A DNA stretch of 5,672 nucleotides from Actinoplanes liguriensis (GCA_000715855.1 KL571371.1:34525-40196), one strand, 5' to 3'; positions 1-5,476 are shown, numbered from the stretch's first letter. Translations and numbers: made by a program. The notes: generated by a model from the letters alone, not told the origin.

Positions 1-1
1 G

Positions 2-1060
2 GGGCAGAACGTGCCGCAGCCGCCGCCGGGCAGTTCGCCCGGTGAGGCCCCGAACGCGCCGGGCGAACTCCCCGGCCAGGCCCCCAACCTCCCGGGTCTG
101 CCGCCCGGCCTGCCCGGCGGCCTGCCGCTGTTCCCCGGCCCTGGCGGGCTGGGCCCCAAGGTCAACCCGCCGAGCCTGACGCCCGGGCTCGGCACCCAGA
201 AGCCGGGCGCGCTGCCGCCGGGCACCACCCCGCCCAATCCGGGTCAGCTCACCCGCAACGCGTTCAACCGTTCCGCGCAGCCGCCCGGCGGGCTGGGCCA
301 GCCGCCCGGCCGCACCCTGCGCCGCGGCGGCCAGGGCACGGGCCGTCCGGGCAGCCTGCCGCCGGGCCGGCCCGGTGACCGCCGGCGCGGCGAGCAGGAG
401 CACGGCAATCGCGTGCCGGGCACTCCGGTCGACGGTGAGGAGACCTTCGGGCGTACGCCGGGCAGCATGCCGCCGGTCCTGAAGAACCCGAACAGCGACC
501 GTCAGCGCCGTCGCCCGGGCAGCACCGAGGAGTTGCGCCCGGCCCTGCCCGGCAGCAAGGACGCGTTCCGGCCGGACGGGACCACCCCGCCGGTCCTGAA
601 CCGCCCGGCACAGCCTGGCGAGCCGACAGCACCTTCGCGCCCGGCTCGCCGGAAAGACACACCTGGCAAGCTTCAACCCTCAGGCAGCCCGTGGGGCGAC
701 CTGTTCGGCGCCGAGGGCGCCCGGGCCGGCGCCGGCTCGGGAATGCTGGAGGCGCCGGTCCCGCCGCGCGCCGGCGGTCACGTGTCCAAACTGGAGGAAG
801 TGCCGGAGTCGCTGCGCAGCCGGGCGGCCCGTGCCGCCGCGGCCGGTCAGCAGCCGGGCACGGTCTCGCCGGAGCTCAGCAAGCGCAAGGTCGGCACCGA
901 GCCGGTCATCCCGGCGCAGCAGGACGACGAGGCGTCCGGGGTGGTCACCGACGAGCAGGCGTTCGAGGTGCAGACCCCGGGCGGCGGCGTGGTGACCAGC
1001 AAGCGGGACGAGCCGGTCTACGAGCCGGAGATCCGGCGCGTGCTCGGCGGCGGCCACTGA
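2..1060 (+). CDS. Pro/Gly-rich low-complexity protein, 5'-truncated C-terminal part
   Basis: The frame is open from the first complete codon in the window, so the true start lies upstream and the GTG at 11 is probably internal. Counting residues from that GTG, about 1-120 are dominated by Pro, Gly and Leu. A basic Arg-rich stretch follows (about 101-135), and a short motif occurs twice, PPVLKNP (154-160) and PPVLNRP (193-199). The last 125 residues are less repetitive (SPWGDLFG near 226, SKLEEVPESLRSRA near 259). The acidic/hydrophobic tail at 311-349 ends IRRVLGGGH. No membrane segment, catalytic motif or Cys is visible, so the region is probably largely disordered. The style resembles tails of large actinobacterial WXG100/PPE-like (type VII secretion-associated) proteins, but the diagnostic N-terminus is missing and this is only a guess. 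The more ordered-looking tail suggests a real binding segment. It ends 12 bp from the convergent RDD gene. Confidence 0.75.
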   Translation, partial: GQNVPQPPPGSSPGEAPNAPGELPGQAPNLPGLPPGLPGGLPLFPGPGGLGPKVNPPSLTPGLGTQKPGALPPGTTPPNPGQLTRNAFNRSAQPPGGLGQPPGRTLRRGGQGTGRPGSLPPGRPGDRRRGEQEHGNRVPGTPVDGEETFGRTPGSMPPVLKNPNSDRQRRRPGSTEELRPALPGSKDAFRPDGTTPPVLNRPAQPGEPTAPSRPARRKDTPGKLQPSGSPWGDLFGAEGARAGAGSGMLEAPVPPRAGGHVSKLEEVPESLRSRAARAAAAGQQPGTVSPELSKRKVGTEPVIPAQQDDEASGVVTDEQAFEVQTPGGGVVTSKRDEPVYEPEIRRVLGGGH

Positions 1061-1067
1061 GCGGCGC

Positions 1068-1080
1068 GGGCCTCAGGCCT
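1068..1080. terminator. Short hairpin at the convergent gene ends
   Basis: GGCC (1069-1072), loop TCA and GGCC (1076-1079) form a 4-bp stem, extendable by one G-U pair. It lies between the stop codon of the Pro/Gly-rich gene and the last codons of the RDD gene. There is no T-tract, so it is a weak candidate for a shared terminator; it could simply reflect the GC-rich composition. Confidence 0.2.
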
Positions 1081-1468
1081 TCGCCGTTCTGATCACCATC
1101 GAGCCGGCGACACGGTCGTGCACGCCACGGCCGTGCTCGTCGGCGATGAGCGCGGGAATGAGCAGGGCCAGCAGCACCGCGCGGAGCAGACCACGGCCGA
1201 GGCCGATCGCGCCGCCGTCGGTGAACGAGCGGCAGCTGATCCGGGCCAGCCGCATGCCGGGCGTCTGCGTGAACAGGCCGATGAAGACCGTGTTCACCAG
1301 GATCAACAGCACGACCGGCGGCCACGCCGTCCTCGACGGATTCGCGTACAGGCTCGCCACCAGCAGGCAGAGAATCCAGTCGATGAGCAGCGCGATCAGT
1401 CGCTGCCCGCCGCCGGCCGGCTCCGGGCGCGCCGGGGCCTGCGGTACGTCGTTCGCGGAAGCTGCCAC
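1073..1468 (-). CDS. RDD family membrane protein
   Basis: A 131-residue integral membrane protein. A hydrophilic N-terminus (residues 1-21, Pro/Ala-rich) precedes three hydrophobic segments at about 24-42, 48-68 and 93-110. The family-defining Arg and Asp occur as R23 and D30 in the first segment (GQRLIALLID), and the usual C-terminal HDRVAG motif is present with D118. The family's biochemical role is mostly unsettled; transport or ion-exchange roles have been proposed for some members. Small RDD genes next to glnA are familiar in actinobacteria such as Streptomyces and Mycobacterium, so the pairing is probably ancestral. The GTG start at 1468 is chosen because it gives the full hydrophilic leader and lies 8 nt from a -10-like TACGCT with no Shine-Dalgarno. 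It is divergent from glnA, with 192 bp between the starts. Confidence 0.88.
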   Translation of the reverse strand: MAASANDVPQAPARPEPAGGGQRLIALLIDWILCLLVASLYANPSRTAWPPVVLLILVNTVFIGLFTQTPGMRLARISCRSFTDGGAIGLGRGLLRAVLLALLIPALIADEHGRGVHDRVAGSMVIRTAKA

Positions 1469-1476
1469 GACGGCCG

Positions 1477-1482
1477 AGCGTA
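1477..1482 (-). promoter_or_regulatory. Candidate -10 for a leaderless RDD transcript
   Basis: On the minus strand the hexamer TACGCT fits TAnnnT and lies 8 nt before the GTG at 1468. Transcription would start at or next to the start codon. No convincing -35 is seen; GCCGAC at 17-bp spacing is a weak match. No Shine-Dalgarno is present, which agrees with a leaderless message. Confidence 0.4.
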
Positions 1483-1535
1483 CGCGATAGGGTCCGGAGG
1501 TCGGCCGCTGCGCTCACGCCGTGCCTGATCATCCG

Positions 1536-1545
1536 GTTACGTAAC
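1536..1545. repeat. Perfect 10-bp palindrome GTTACGTAAC
   Basis: GTTAC at 1536-1540 is followed immediately by its inverse GTAAC at 1541-1545. The right half is also the first pentamer of the GlnR-like box. The left half could be an additional inverted contact for GlnR or a site for a second dimeric regulator. It lies between the divergent RDD and glnA genes and could influence either. Confidence 0.45.
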
Positions 1546-1578
1546 ACGGCAGAAACAATAGGGATACGCCGGGGCAAC
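1541..1578 (+). promoter_or_regulatory. GlnR-like operator upstream of glnA
   Basis: Four pentamers are spaced by exactly 6 nt: GTAAC (1541-1545), GAAAC (1552-1556), GATAC (1563-1567) and GCAAC (1574-1578). The known actinobacterial GlnR consensus alternates an a-site gTnAC and a b-site GaAAC with 6-nt gaps. The first pair is a perfect match, and each member of the second pair has one mismatch. The 11-nt period puts all four on one DNA face, as expected for an OmpR-family regulator bound as two dimers. The site lies 83 bp before the glnA start. It implies GlnR control of glnA under nitrogen limitation; this is inferred from the motif. Confidence 0.8.
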
Positions 1579-1588
1579 TCCGAGCCCC

Positions 1589-1594
1589 TACCGT
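1589..1594 (+). promoter_or_regulatory. Candidate glnA -10 element
   Basis: TACCGT fits TAnnnT and lies just downstream of the GlnR-like box. It would start transcription near 1600 and give a leader of about 60 nt. The -35 position (about 1565-1571) does not resemble TTGACA and falls inside the second GlnR pentamer pair. That fits an activator-dependent promoter, but the -10 call rests on a weak hexamer. Confidence 0.4.
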
Positions 1595-1614
1595 CGCGAC
1601 AAGCCTTGCCAGGT

Positions 1615-1630
1615 GGCGGCTCATGCCGCC
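1615..1630 (+). other. Hairpin in the glnA mRNA leader
   Basis: GGCGGC (1615-1620) and GCCGCC (1625-1630) form a perfect 6-bp GC stem around the tetraloop TCAT. It lies in the predicted leader, 20 nt before the Shine-Dalgarno. It could stabilise the 5' end of the mRNA or tune ribosome access. There is no T-tract, so it is not an attenuator of the classic type. Confidence 0.45.
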
Positions 1631-1650
1631 CGGTATCGGAAAACTGTGCC

Positions 1651-1656
1651 AGGAGG
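1651..1656 (+). promoter_or_regulatory. Strong glnA Shine-Dalgarno
   Basis: AGGAGG lies 4 nt before the GTG at 1661. This decides the glnA start against the in-frame GTG at 1613, which would add 16 residues not typical of the family. It is the only strong ribosome-binding site seen in the window. Confidence 0.85.
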
Positions 1657-1660
1657 ACGT

Positions 1661-3085
1661 GTGTTCGCCAATCCCGAGGAACTCCTGCGATACCTCAAAG
1701 ACGAGGACGTCAAGTTCGTCGACGTACGTTTCTGTGACCTTCCCGGTGTGATGCAGCACTTCAACATCCCGGTGGAGTCGTTCGACGACAGCGTGGCAAC
1801 CGACGGTCTCGCCTTCGACGGGTCGTCGATCCGCGGTTTCCAGGCCATCCACGAGTCCGACATGATGCTTCTGCCGGACGTCGCGACCGCCTTCGTCGAC
1901 CCGTTCCGCATCCAGAAGACGCTGGCCCTGAACTTCTTCATCCACGATCCGTTCACCCGCGAGGCGTACTCGCGCGACCCGCGCAACGTCGCCAAGAAGG
2001 CCGAGGCGTACCTCGCCGCCAGCGGCATCGCCGACACCGCCTACTTCGGTGCCGAGGCGGAGTTCTACATCTTCGACTCGATCCGCCACGAGACCTCCGC
2101 GCACCAGGCGTACTACTACATCGACTCGATCGAGGGCGCGTGGAACTCCGGCCGTGAGGAGGAGGGTGGCAACCGCGGTTACAAGACCGCGTACAAGGGT
2201 GGCTACTTCCCCGTCTCCCCGGTCGACCACTACTCCGACCTGCGCGACGCCATGGTGCGCCGCCTGGTCGACACCGGCTTCACCGTCGAGCGCTCGCACC
2301 ACGAGGTCGGCACCGCAGGCCAGGCCGAGATCAACTACAAGTTCTCGACGCTGCTGCACGCCGGCGACCAGATGCAGCTGTTCAAGTACATCATCAAGAA
2401 CACCGCCTGGGAGCACGGCAAGACGGCGACGTTCATGCCGAAGCCGCTCTTCGGTGACAACGGCTCCGGCATGCACACCCACCAGAGCCTGTGGATGGGC
2501 GGCGAGCCGCTGTTCTACGACGAGACCGGGTACGCCGGCCTGTCCGACACCGCGCGCTGGTACATCGGCGGCCTGCTGCACCACGCGCCGTCGCTGCTCG
2601 CGTTCACCAACCCGACCGTCAACTCGTACCGGCGCCTGGTGCCCGGCTACGAGGCCCCGGTCAACCTGGTCTACTCGCAGCGCAACCGCTCCGCCTGCAC
2701 CCGCATCCCGGTGACCGGCAGCAACCCGAAGGCGAAGCGCGTCGAGTTCCGCGTGCCGGACCCGTCGTCGAACCCGTACCTGTCGTTCTCCGCCCAGATG
2801 ATGGCCGGCCTCGACGGCATCAAGAACAAGATCGAGCCCCCGGCCCCGATCGACAAGGACCTGTACGACCTGCCGCCGGAGGAGTGGGGCAGCGTCAAGC
2901 AGGTGCCGGGCTCCCTCGACGCCGTGCTCAACTCGCTGGAGAACGACCACGACTTCCTCACGGCCGGCGGCGTCTTCACCGACGACCTGATCTCCACGTG
3001 GATCGACTACAAGCGCACCAACGAGATCGACCCGGTCCGCTTGCGCCCGACCCCCCACGAGTTCGAGATGTACTACAACGTCTGA
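1661..3085 (+). CDS. glnA: Glutamine synthetase, type I-beta
   Basis: Makes glutamine from glutamate, ammonia and ATP in the cytoplasm, as a dodecamer; this is the central step of ammonium assimilation. The 474-residue length is normal for the family. Visible signatures: the N-terminal [19 protein letters not shown] (16-34) and FDGSS (52-56) of the beta-grasp domain; the metal-binding strand AEAEFYIF (131-138, E132 and E134); EINY (223-226); [10 protein letters not shown] (267-276, ATP/substrate site with H272); [18 protein letters not shown] (317-334); [11 protein letters not shown] (341-351); and EFR (362-364). LYDLPPEE (401-408) carries Y402, the tyrosine adenylylated by GlnE in I-beta enzymes. 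The longer loop at about 155-185 also fits I-beta. The start is the GTG after AGGAGG. Codon use is extremely G/C-biased at third positions, as for a highly expressed core gene. It probably responds to GlnR through the upstream box and to adenylylation at Y402, and is probably transcribed alone. Confidence 0.98.
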   Translation: MFANPEELLRYLKDEDVKFVDVRFCDLPGVMQHFNIPVESFDDSVATDGLAFDGSSIRGFQAIHESDMMLLPDVATAFVDPFRIQKTLALNFFIHDPFTREAYSRDPRNVAKKAEAYLAASGIADTAYFGAEAEFYIFDSIRHETSAHQAYYYIDSIEGAWNSGREEEGGNRGYKTAYKGGYFPVSPVDHYSDLRDAMVRRLVDTGFTVERSHHEVGTAGQAEINYKFSTLLHAGDQMQLFKYIIKNTAWEHGKTATFMPKPLFGDNGSGMHTHQSLWMGGEPLFYDETGYAGLSDTARWYIGGLLHHAPSLLAFTNPTVNSYRRLVPGYEAPVNLVYSQRNRSACTRIPVTGSNPKAKRVEFRVPDPSSNPYLSFSAQMMAGLDGIKNKIEPPAPIDKDLYDLPPEEWGSVKQVPGSLDAVLNSLENDHDFLTAGGVFTDDLISTWIDYKRTNEIDPVRLRPTPHEFEMYYNV

Positions 3086-3123
3086 CCTGGCTCAGGCGGA
3101 CAGCTCCCGGAACGGCGATCATG

Positions 3124-3140
3124 CTCGGCTCCTTGCCGAG
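3124..3140 (+). terminator. Candidate glnA terminator hairpin
   Basis: CTCGGC (3124-3129) and GCCGAG (3135-3140) form a perfect 6-bp stem with a TCCTT loop, 38 nt after the glnA stop. It lacks a T-tract, as is common for actinobacterial terminators. Confidence 0.5.
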
Positions 3141-3142
3141 GT

Positions 3143-3176
3143 GGCCGCCGTTTCGCCGTGTCGGGACAAGGCGGCC
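3143..3176 (+). terminator. Second hairpin after glnA
   Basis: GGCCGCC (3143-3149) pairs with GGCGGCC (3170-3176), a 7-bp GC stem with a 20-nt loop, immediately after the first hairpin. The two together look like a tandem terminator separating glnA from the HNH gene. The long loop makes this one less certain. Confidence 0.35.
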
Positions 3177-3223
3177 GGGAAGGCTCGGGGGGATTACTAG
3201 GCAGGCGTCAATTCGGCGTCCAG

Positions 3224-3229
3224 TAAAAC
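3224..3229 (+). promoter_or_regulatory. Weak candidate -10 of the HNH gene
   Basis: TAAAAC matches TATAAT at four positions but lacks the final T. It sits 7 nt before the ATG at 3237, the leaderless spacing seen at neighbouring genes. No -35 is recognisable. No Shine-Dalgarno precedes the ATG; the bases there are C-rich. Confidence 0.25.
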
Positions 3230-3236
3230 CCCCACC

Positions 3237-4199
3237 ATGGGGAGATCGTGGAGCCTGCTCACGCTGGACGAGACGGAACGGCAGTTCGGCGGCAATCTCG
3301 GATACGAGGACGTACTCGGTAGCAGGTATCACTGGGACAGCACGGTGGCGAACGGTCGTGCGATCCAGCCCGGGGACCTGGCCGTGCTCCGGGACAGCCG
3401 GTCGGTCTTCGGCGTGGCATGGATCGATGACGTGTCGACCGAGGCCAGCAGCAAAATGCGCCGGCGGTGTCCCCGATGCAACAACACCGGCTTCAAGTCC
3501 CGGACATCAAAAGTCCCCCAGTTCAAGTGCTCCGACTGCCGGTCCGAGTTCGACACTCCGGTCGAGGAGACGATCCCGGTCACCGTCTACGTGGCCGACT
3601 ACCAGCGCACTTGGCGCCCGATCAGCGGTCTGCCCAGCACCGCCCTCGACGCTGCGTATCTTGCGCGGGCGAAGCAGCATGCGATCCGGGAACTGAACAC
3701 CGCTGCGCTGCCCAAACTTCTCTCCGACCCGGCCGACCTGGGACCGCACTGGTGGCTTGATGCCGGCGTCCCCCACATCGCCGGCGGCCACCGGCTGACC
3801 ATCGGCCGTCAGCGGATCGGGCAACCACGGTTCCGGGACGAGTTGCGCCGGCGGCTGGGGGATCTGTGCGCAATCAGTGGCCCGCAGCCTCCGGCCGCAC
3901 TCGAGGCCGCCCATCTCTACCGTTACTGCGAGACGGGGCACCATGACGTGCACGGTGGTCTGCTGCTCCGGCGCGATCTGCACACCCTGTTCGATCGCTT
4001 CCTGCTCGCCATCGACCCTGCGACGTGGAAGGTCCGGGTCGCTCCGTCGTTGCGGACCTTCCCGGACCTGGCAGCCCTGGACGGACGGCCGCTGTCGCTT
4101 CACTCCCAGCACCGGCCGCACGCTTACTACCTCGAAGCTCATCTGGCGTGGGCCGAGGATCTTTGGGAACGCCAGCTGACCGAGCCGCCCGCTCCGTGA
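3237..4199 (+). CDS. Zn-ribbon/HNH endonuclease-family protein
   Basis: A 320-residue protein with three visible parts. Residues 1-75 contain a YHWDS segment and a GDLAVLRDSRSVFGVAWI core, recalling small beta-barrel (PUA/EVE-like) domains that read modified bases; this fold is inferred only. Residues 78-101 form a Zn ribbon, CPRC (78-81) and CSDC (98-101). Residues 205-262 match the HNH_2 (PF13391-type) nuclease module: C211, EAAH with H226, then GLLLRRDLHTLFD with H249 and D253. The usual Asn before GLLL is Gly here (G240), so catalysis is uncertain. Probable role: a DNA-cutting or DNA-binding protein, possibly a modification-dependent restriction enzyme. No methylase or partner gene is adjacent. 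Codon use is less G/C-biased than in glnA (AGA, GTA, ACA, TCA and AAA codons occur), which suggests an accessory gene. The ATG at 3237 is the first in frame and no Shine-Dalgarno supports an alternative. Confidence 0.85.
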   Translation: MGRSWSLLTLDETERQFGGNLGYEDVLGSRYHWDSTVANGRAIQPGDLAVLRDSRSVFGVAWIDDVSTEASSKMRRRCPRCNNTGFKSRTSKVPQFKCSDCRSEFDTPVEETIPVTVYVADYQRTWRPISGLPSTALDAAYLARAKQHAIRELNTAALPKLLSDPADLGPHWWLDAGVPHIAGGHRLTIGRQRIGQPRFRDELRRRLGDLCAISGPQPPAALEAAHLYRYCETGHHDVHGGLLLRRDLHTLFDRFLLAIDPATWKVRVAPSLRTFPDLAALDGRPLSLHSQHRPHAYYLEAHLAWAEDLWERQLTEPPAP

Positions 4200-4265
4200 C
4201 CGGTGCGTGAACCCGCAAACACCAGCCCTCACACCGGGCAGGTTCCCCGGCCGCCGGCCAGTCGG

Positions 4266-4302
4266 CCTCCTCTGCCAGCCGGGCGAGGCCGTGCAGGGGA
4301 GG
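4266..4302. terminator. Long-stem hairpin in the convergent gap
   Basis: CCTCCTCTGC (4266-4275) pairs with GCAGGGGAGG (4293-4302), 10 bp with one U-G pair when read as + strand RNA, around a 17-nt loop. A competing 6-bp stem, GGCCTC (4264-4269) with GAGGCC (4285-4290), overlaps it. It lies 66 nt after the HNH stop and just past the stop of the convergent small gene, so it probably terminates the HNH transcript and perhaps both. There is no T-tract. Confidence 0.5.
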
Positions 4303-4316
4303 TCGGGTCGGGTGGG

Positions 4317-4604
4317 TCAGCCGAGGCTGCGGGCGAAGACGTTGGGGGCGTTGGGCTCGGGGCCGAAACGGATTTCGGCGCCGGCGTGGTGGATGACCGC
4401 TTCGTCCCAGCCGGCGGGGACGTCGGCGGCCAGGCGCGGGAGGACGAAGCCCTCGTCGCCGGGGCCGTCGACGACGAGCATCGTCGCCCGGTTGAACAGC
4501 GACCACTCGCCGGCCTCGGCGGGCGGGGCGACCAGGAGGGTCAGCACGGGAGCGCCGTCGATCAACGCGAAACGGGCGGCCTCGGGCGTCACAAGGTTCG
4601 GCAT
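4317..4604 (-). CDS. Small conserved-looking hypothetical protein
   Basis: A 95-residue protein I do not recognise. It has alternating hydrophobic strands (FALIDGAPVLTLLVAP at 12-27, TMLVVDG at 41-47) and a Gly/Pro-rich C-terminal half with GFVLPRLAADVPAGWDEAV (52-70) and EIRFGPEPNAPNVFARSLG (77-95). It is acidic, has no Cys, signal peptide or membrane segment, and is probably a small cytosolic alpha/beta protein. The ATG at 4604 is preferred over the upstream TTG at 4661. The extra 19 codons would run through the promoter-like element and read as Cys/Pro-rich noncoding-style sequence. TGGCATACT lies 6 nt before the ATG, so the message may be leaderless. It is convergent with the HNH gene, and the tandem repeats lie upstream. 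Confidence 0.7.
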   Translation of the reverse strand: MPNLVTPEAARFALIDGAPVLTLLVAPPAEAGEWSLFNRATMLVVDGPGDEGFVLPRLAADVPAGWDEAVIHHAGAEIRFGPEPNAPNVFARSLG

Positions 4605-4610
4605 CGCGCG

Positions 4611-4619
4611 AGTATGCCA
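4611..4619 (-). promoter_or_regulatory. Extended -10 for the 95-residue gene
   Basis: On the minus strand TGGCATACT combines an extended TGn with a -10-like CATACT, 6 nt before the ATG at 4604. Transcription would begin at the start codon. No -35 is evident, which the extended element may compensate. No Shine-Dalgarno is present. Confidence 0.45.
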
Positions 4620-4664
4620 GCAGCGCGGGAGCGGGCCGGCCGGCGGCTCGGCAGCACACAAAAC

Positions 4665-4788
4665 GCGACGGCCGGCAGGGCGGGGGCGGGCTGATCAGCG
4701 CACATGCCACGGCCGGCAGCGCGGGGGCGGGCTAATCAGCGCACATGCGACGGGCGGCAGGGCGGGGCGGGCTGATCAGGGCGGGCAT
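4665..4788. repeat. Three tandem copies of a 41-bp GC-rich unit
   Basis: Copies lie at 4665-4705 (41 bp), 4706-4746 (41 bp) and 4747-4788 (42 bp). Each has a GGCAG-type segment, a G-run block, GGGCTGATCAG (GGGCTAATCAG in the second copy) and an ending in CAT. Copies 1 and 2 differ by only a few substitutions; copy 3 has a one-base deletion in the G-run and changes near its end. The TGATCA core is palindromic in copies 1 and 3. The array fills most of the 199-bp gap between the DUF218 gene stop and the 95-residue gene. No spacers or open frame suggest CRISPR or coding. Possible roles are a transcription stop for the DUF218 gene, a protein-binding array, or a slippage product. Confidence 0.85.
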
Positions 4789-4803
4789 GCGGCGGCGGGG
4801 CTG

Positions 4804-5469
4804 TCAGTGGTAGGTGCGTTTCCCCAGTAGACCGGCTAGTTGCCAGAGGCGGGTCGCGCGGCGGTCGGCGACGGCGATCGCTCGGGCCGGATCGCGGGGC
4901 AGGGCGGTGACGATCACCCGGCTGACCAGGGTGGTCAACGGGTTCTCACGGTCGACGTCAAAATCGGGAACGACGATTCCGACGTACGGCCGTAGCAGCG
5001 CCCGAGGAGCGATCACGCCCAGGATCCGGCGCAGGTGGGCGCGCTGCGACACGATCGCGACCGGGCGCTGATCACCGAAGTGGGACTCGCCCTCGGCCCG
5101 GAGCAGGTTGGTGACCGTGTCGACGGAATGCCGCTCCGCCCGTACCGAAGAGGGATCTAGACCGGAATTGATCAGCGCTTCGCGCATCGCGTCGGCTTCC
5201 GGGCGGCCCCGGAAGGTCTCGCCGGGCGCCTCCGGAGTCGTCCACGGGGTGCCCTTGTCGTCGGCCGGTGACTTGTAGCCGGCGCAGACGACCCGGCCAC
5301 CGCGTTCGCCGACCACCTCGCGGAACAGGGCGGCGGCGACCGCGACCCGGGCCGCGGCTGCGGGCGTGAGGTCGAAGCCGGCAGCGTCGCGCCCCCGTCC
5401 GGGCACCAGGATGTGCGCGACCTGGTCCAGGTCGAGCCCGGGCGTCCCGGCCACCGTCTCGAATTCCAC
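4804..5469 (-). CDS. YdcF/SanA/ElyC-like (DUF218) protein
   Basis: A 221-residue protein with the landmarks of the DUF218 fold. These are a first strand with a Gly loop (HILVPGRG, 19-26), a second strand VVCAGY (60-65), a conserved Glu in RPEADAM (E91), ERHSVDTVTN (112-121, matching the family E..S..T..N pattern) and VAIVSQRAHLRRI (137-149, with S141 and H145). Relatives affect cell-envelope integrity or bind S-adenosylmethionine (E. coli SanA, ElyC, YdcF). No signal peptide or membrane anchor is seen, so it is probably cytosolic and closer to YdcF. The start is uncertain: a GTG at 5520 would add 17 codons, but these include AGA and several T-ending codons unlike the rest. The GTG at 5469 lies 7 nt from TGGCAGACT. 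It is divergent from the regulator gene at the right edge. Its exact role is unknown. Confidence 0.82.
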   Translation of the reverse strand: MEFETVAGTPGLDLDQVAHILVPGRGRDAAGFDLTPAAAARVAVAAALFREVVGERGGRVVCAGYKSPADDKGTPWTTPEAPGETFRGRPEADAMREALINSGLDPSSVRAERHSVDTVTNLLRAEGESHFGDQRPVAIVSQRAHLRRILGVIAPRALLRPYVGIVVPDFDVDRENPLTTLVSRVIVTALPRDPARAIAVADRRATRLWQLAGLLGKRTYH

Positions 5470-5476
5470 CGAGCCC

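Noticed and set aside
244..662. Minus-strand frames inside the Pro/Gly-rich gene
   Set aside because: They are low-complexity Arg/Pro/Ala products opposite a better frame with a coherent tail, with no start signal.
1613..1660. Upstream in-frame GTG giving a 490-residue glutamine synthetase
   Set aside because: The 16 extra residues do not fit the family N-terminus and run through the leader hairpin and Shine-Dalgarno. AGGAGG points to 1661.
1595..1660. A glutamine riboswitch in the glnA leader
   Set aside because: The leader is only about 60 nt with one simple hairpin. Known glutamine riboswitch classes are mainly cyanobacterial or from marine metagenomes, and their conserved cores are not visible here.
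2049..2714. A 221-codon plus-strand frame inside glnA
   Set aside because: It is out of frame with the certain glnA coding sequence, and its Arg/Ser/Thr-rich product is typical of a shifted frame.
1529..3058. A 509-codon open frame on the minus strand across all of glnA
   Set aside because: It is a mirror of glnA: high third-position GC removes stop codons from the antisense frame. Its product is a Val/Arg/Asp-rich string with no family features.
3507..4232. A 241-codon minus-strand frame opposite the HNH gene
   Set aside because: The plus-strand frame carries clear Zn-ribbon and HNH motifs; the antisense product has none.
4665..4788. The tandem repeat as a CRISPR array
   Set aside because: The units are directly adjacent with no variable spacers and there are no cas genes.
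4203..4830. Plus-strand frames across the 95-residue gene and the tandem repeats
   Set aside because: They run antisense to a better gene and read through repeats, and the products lack recognisable motifs or a ribosome-binding site.
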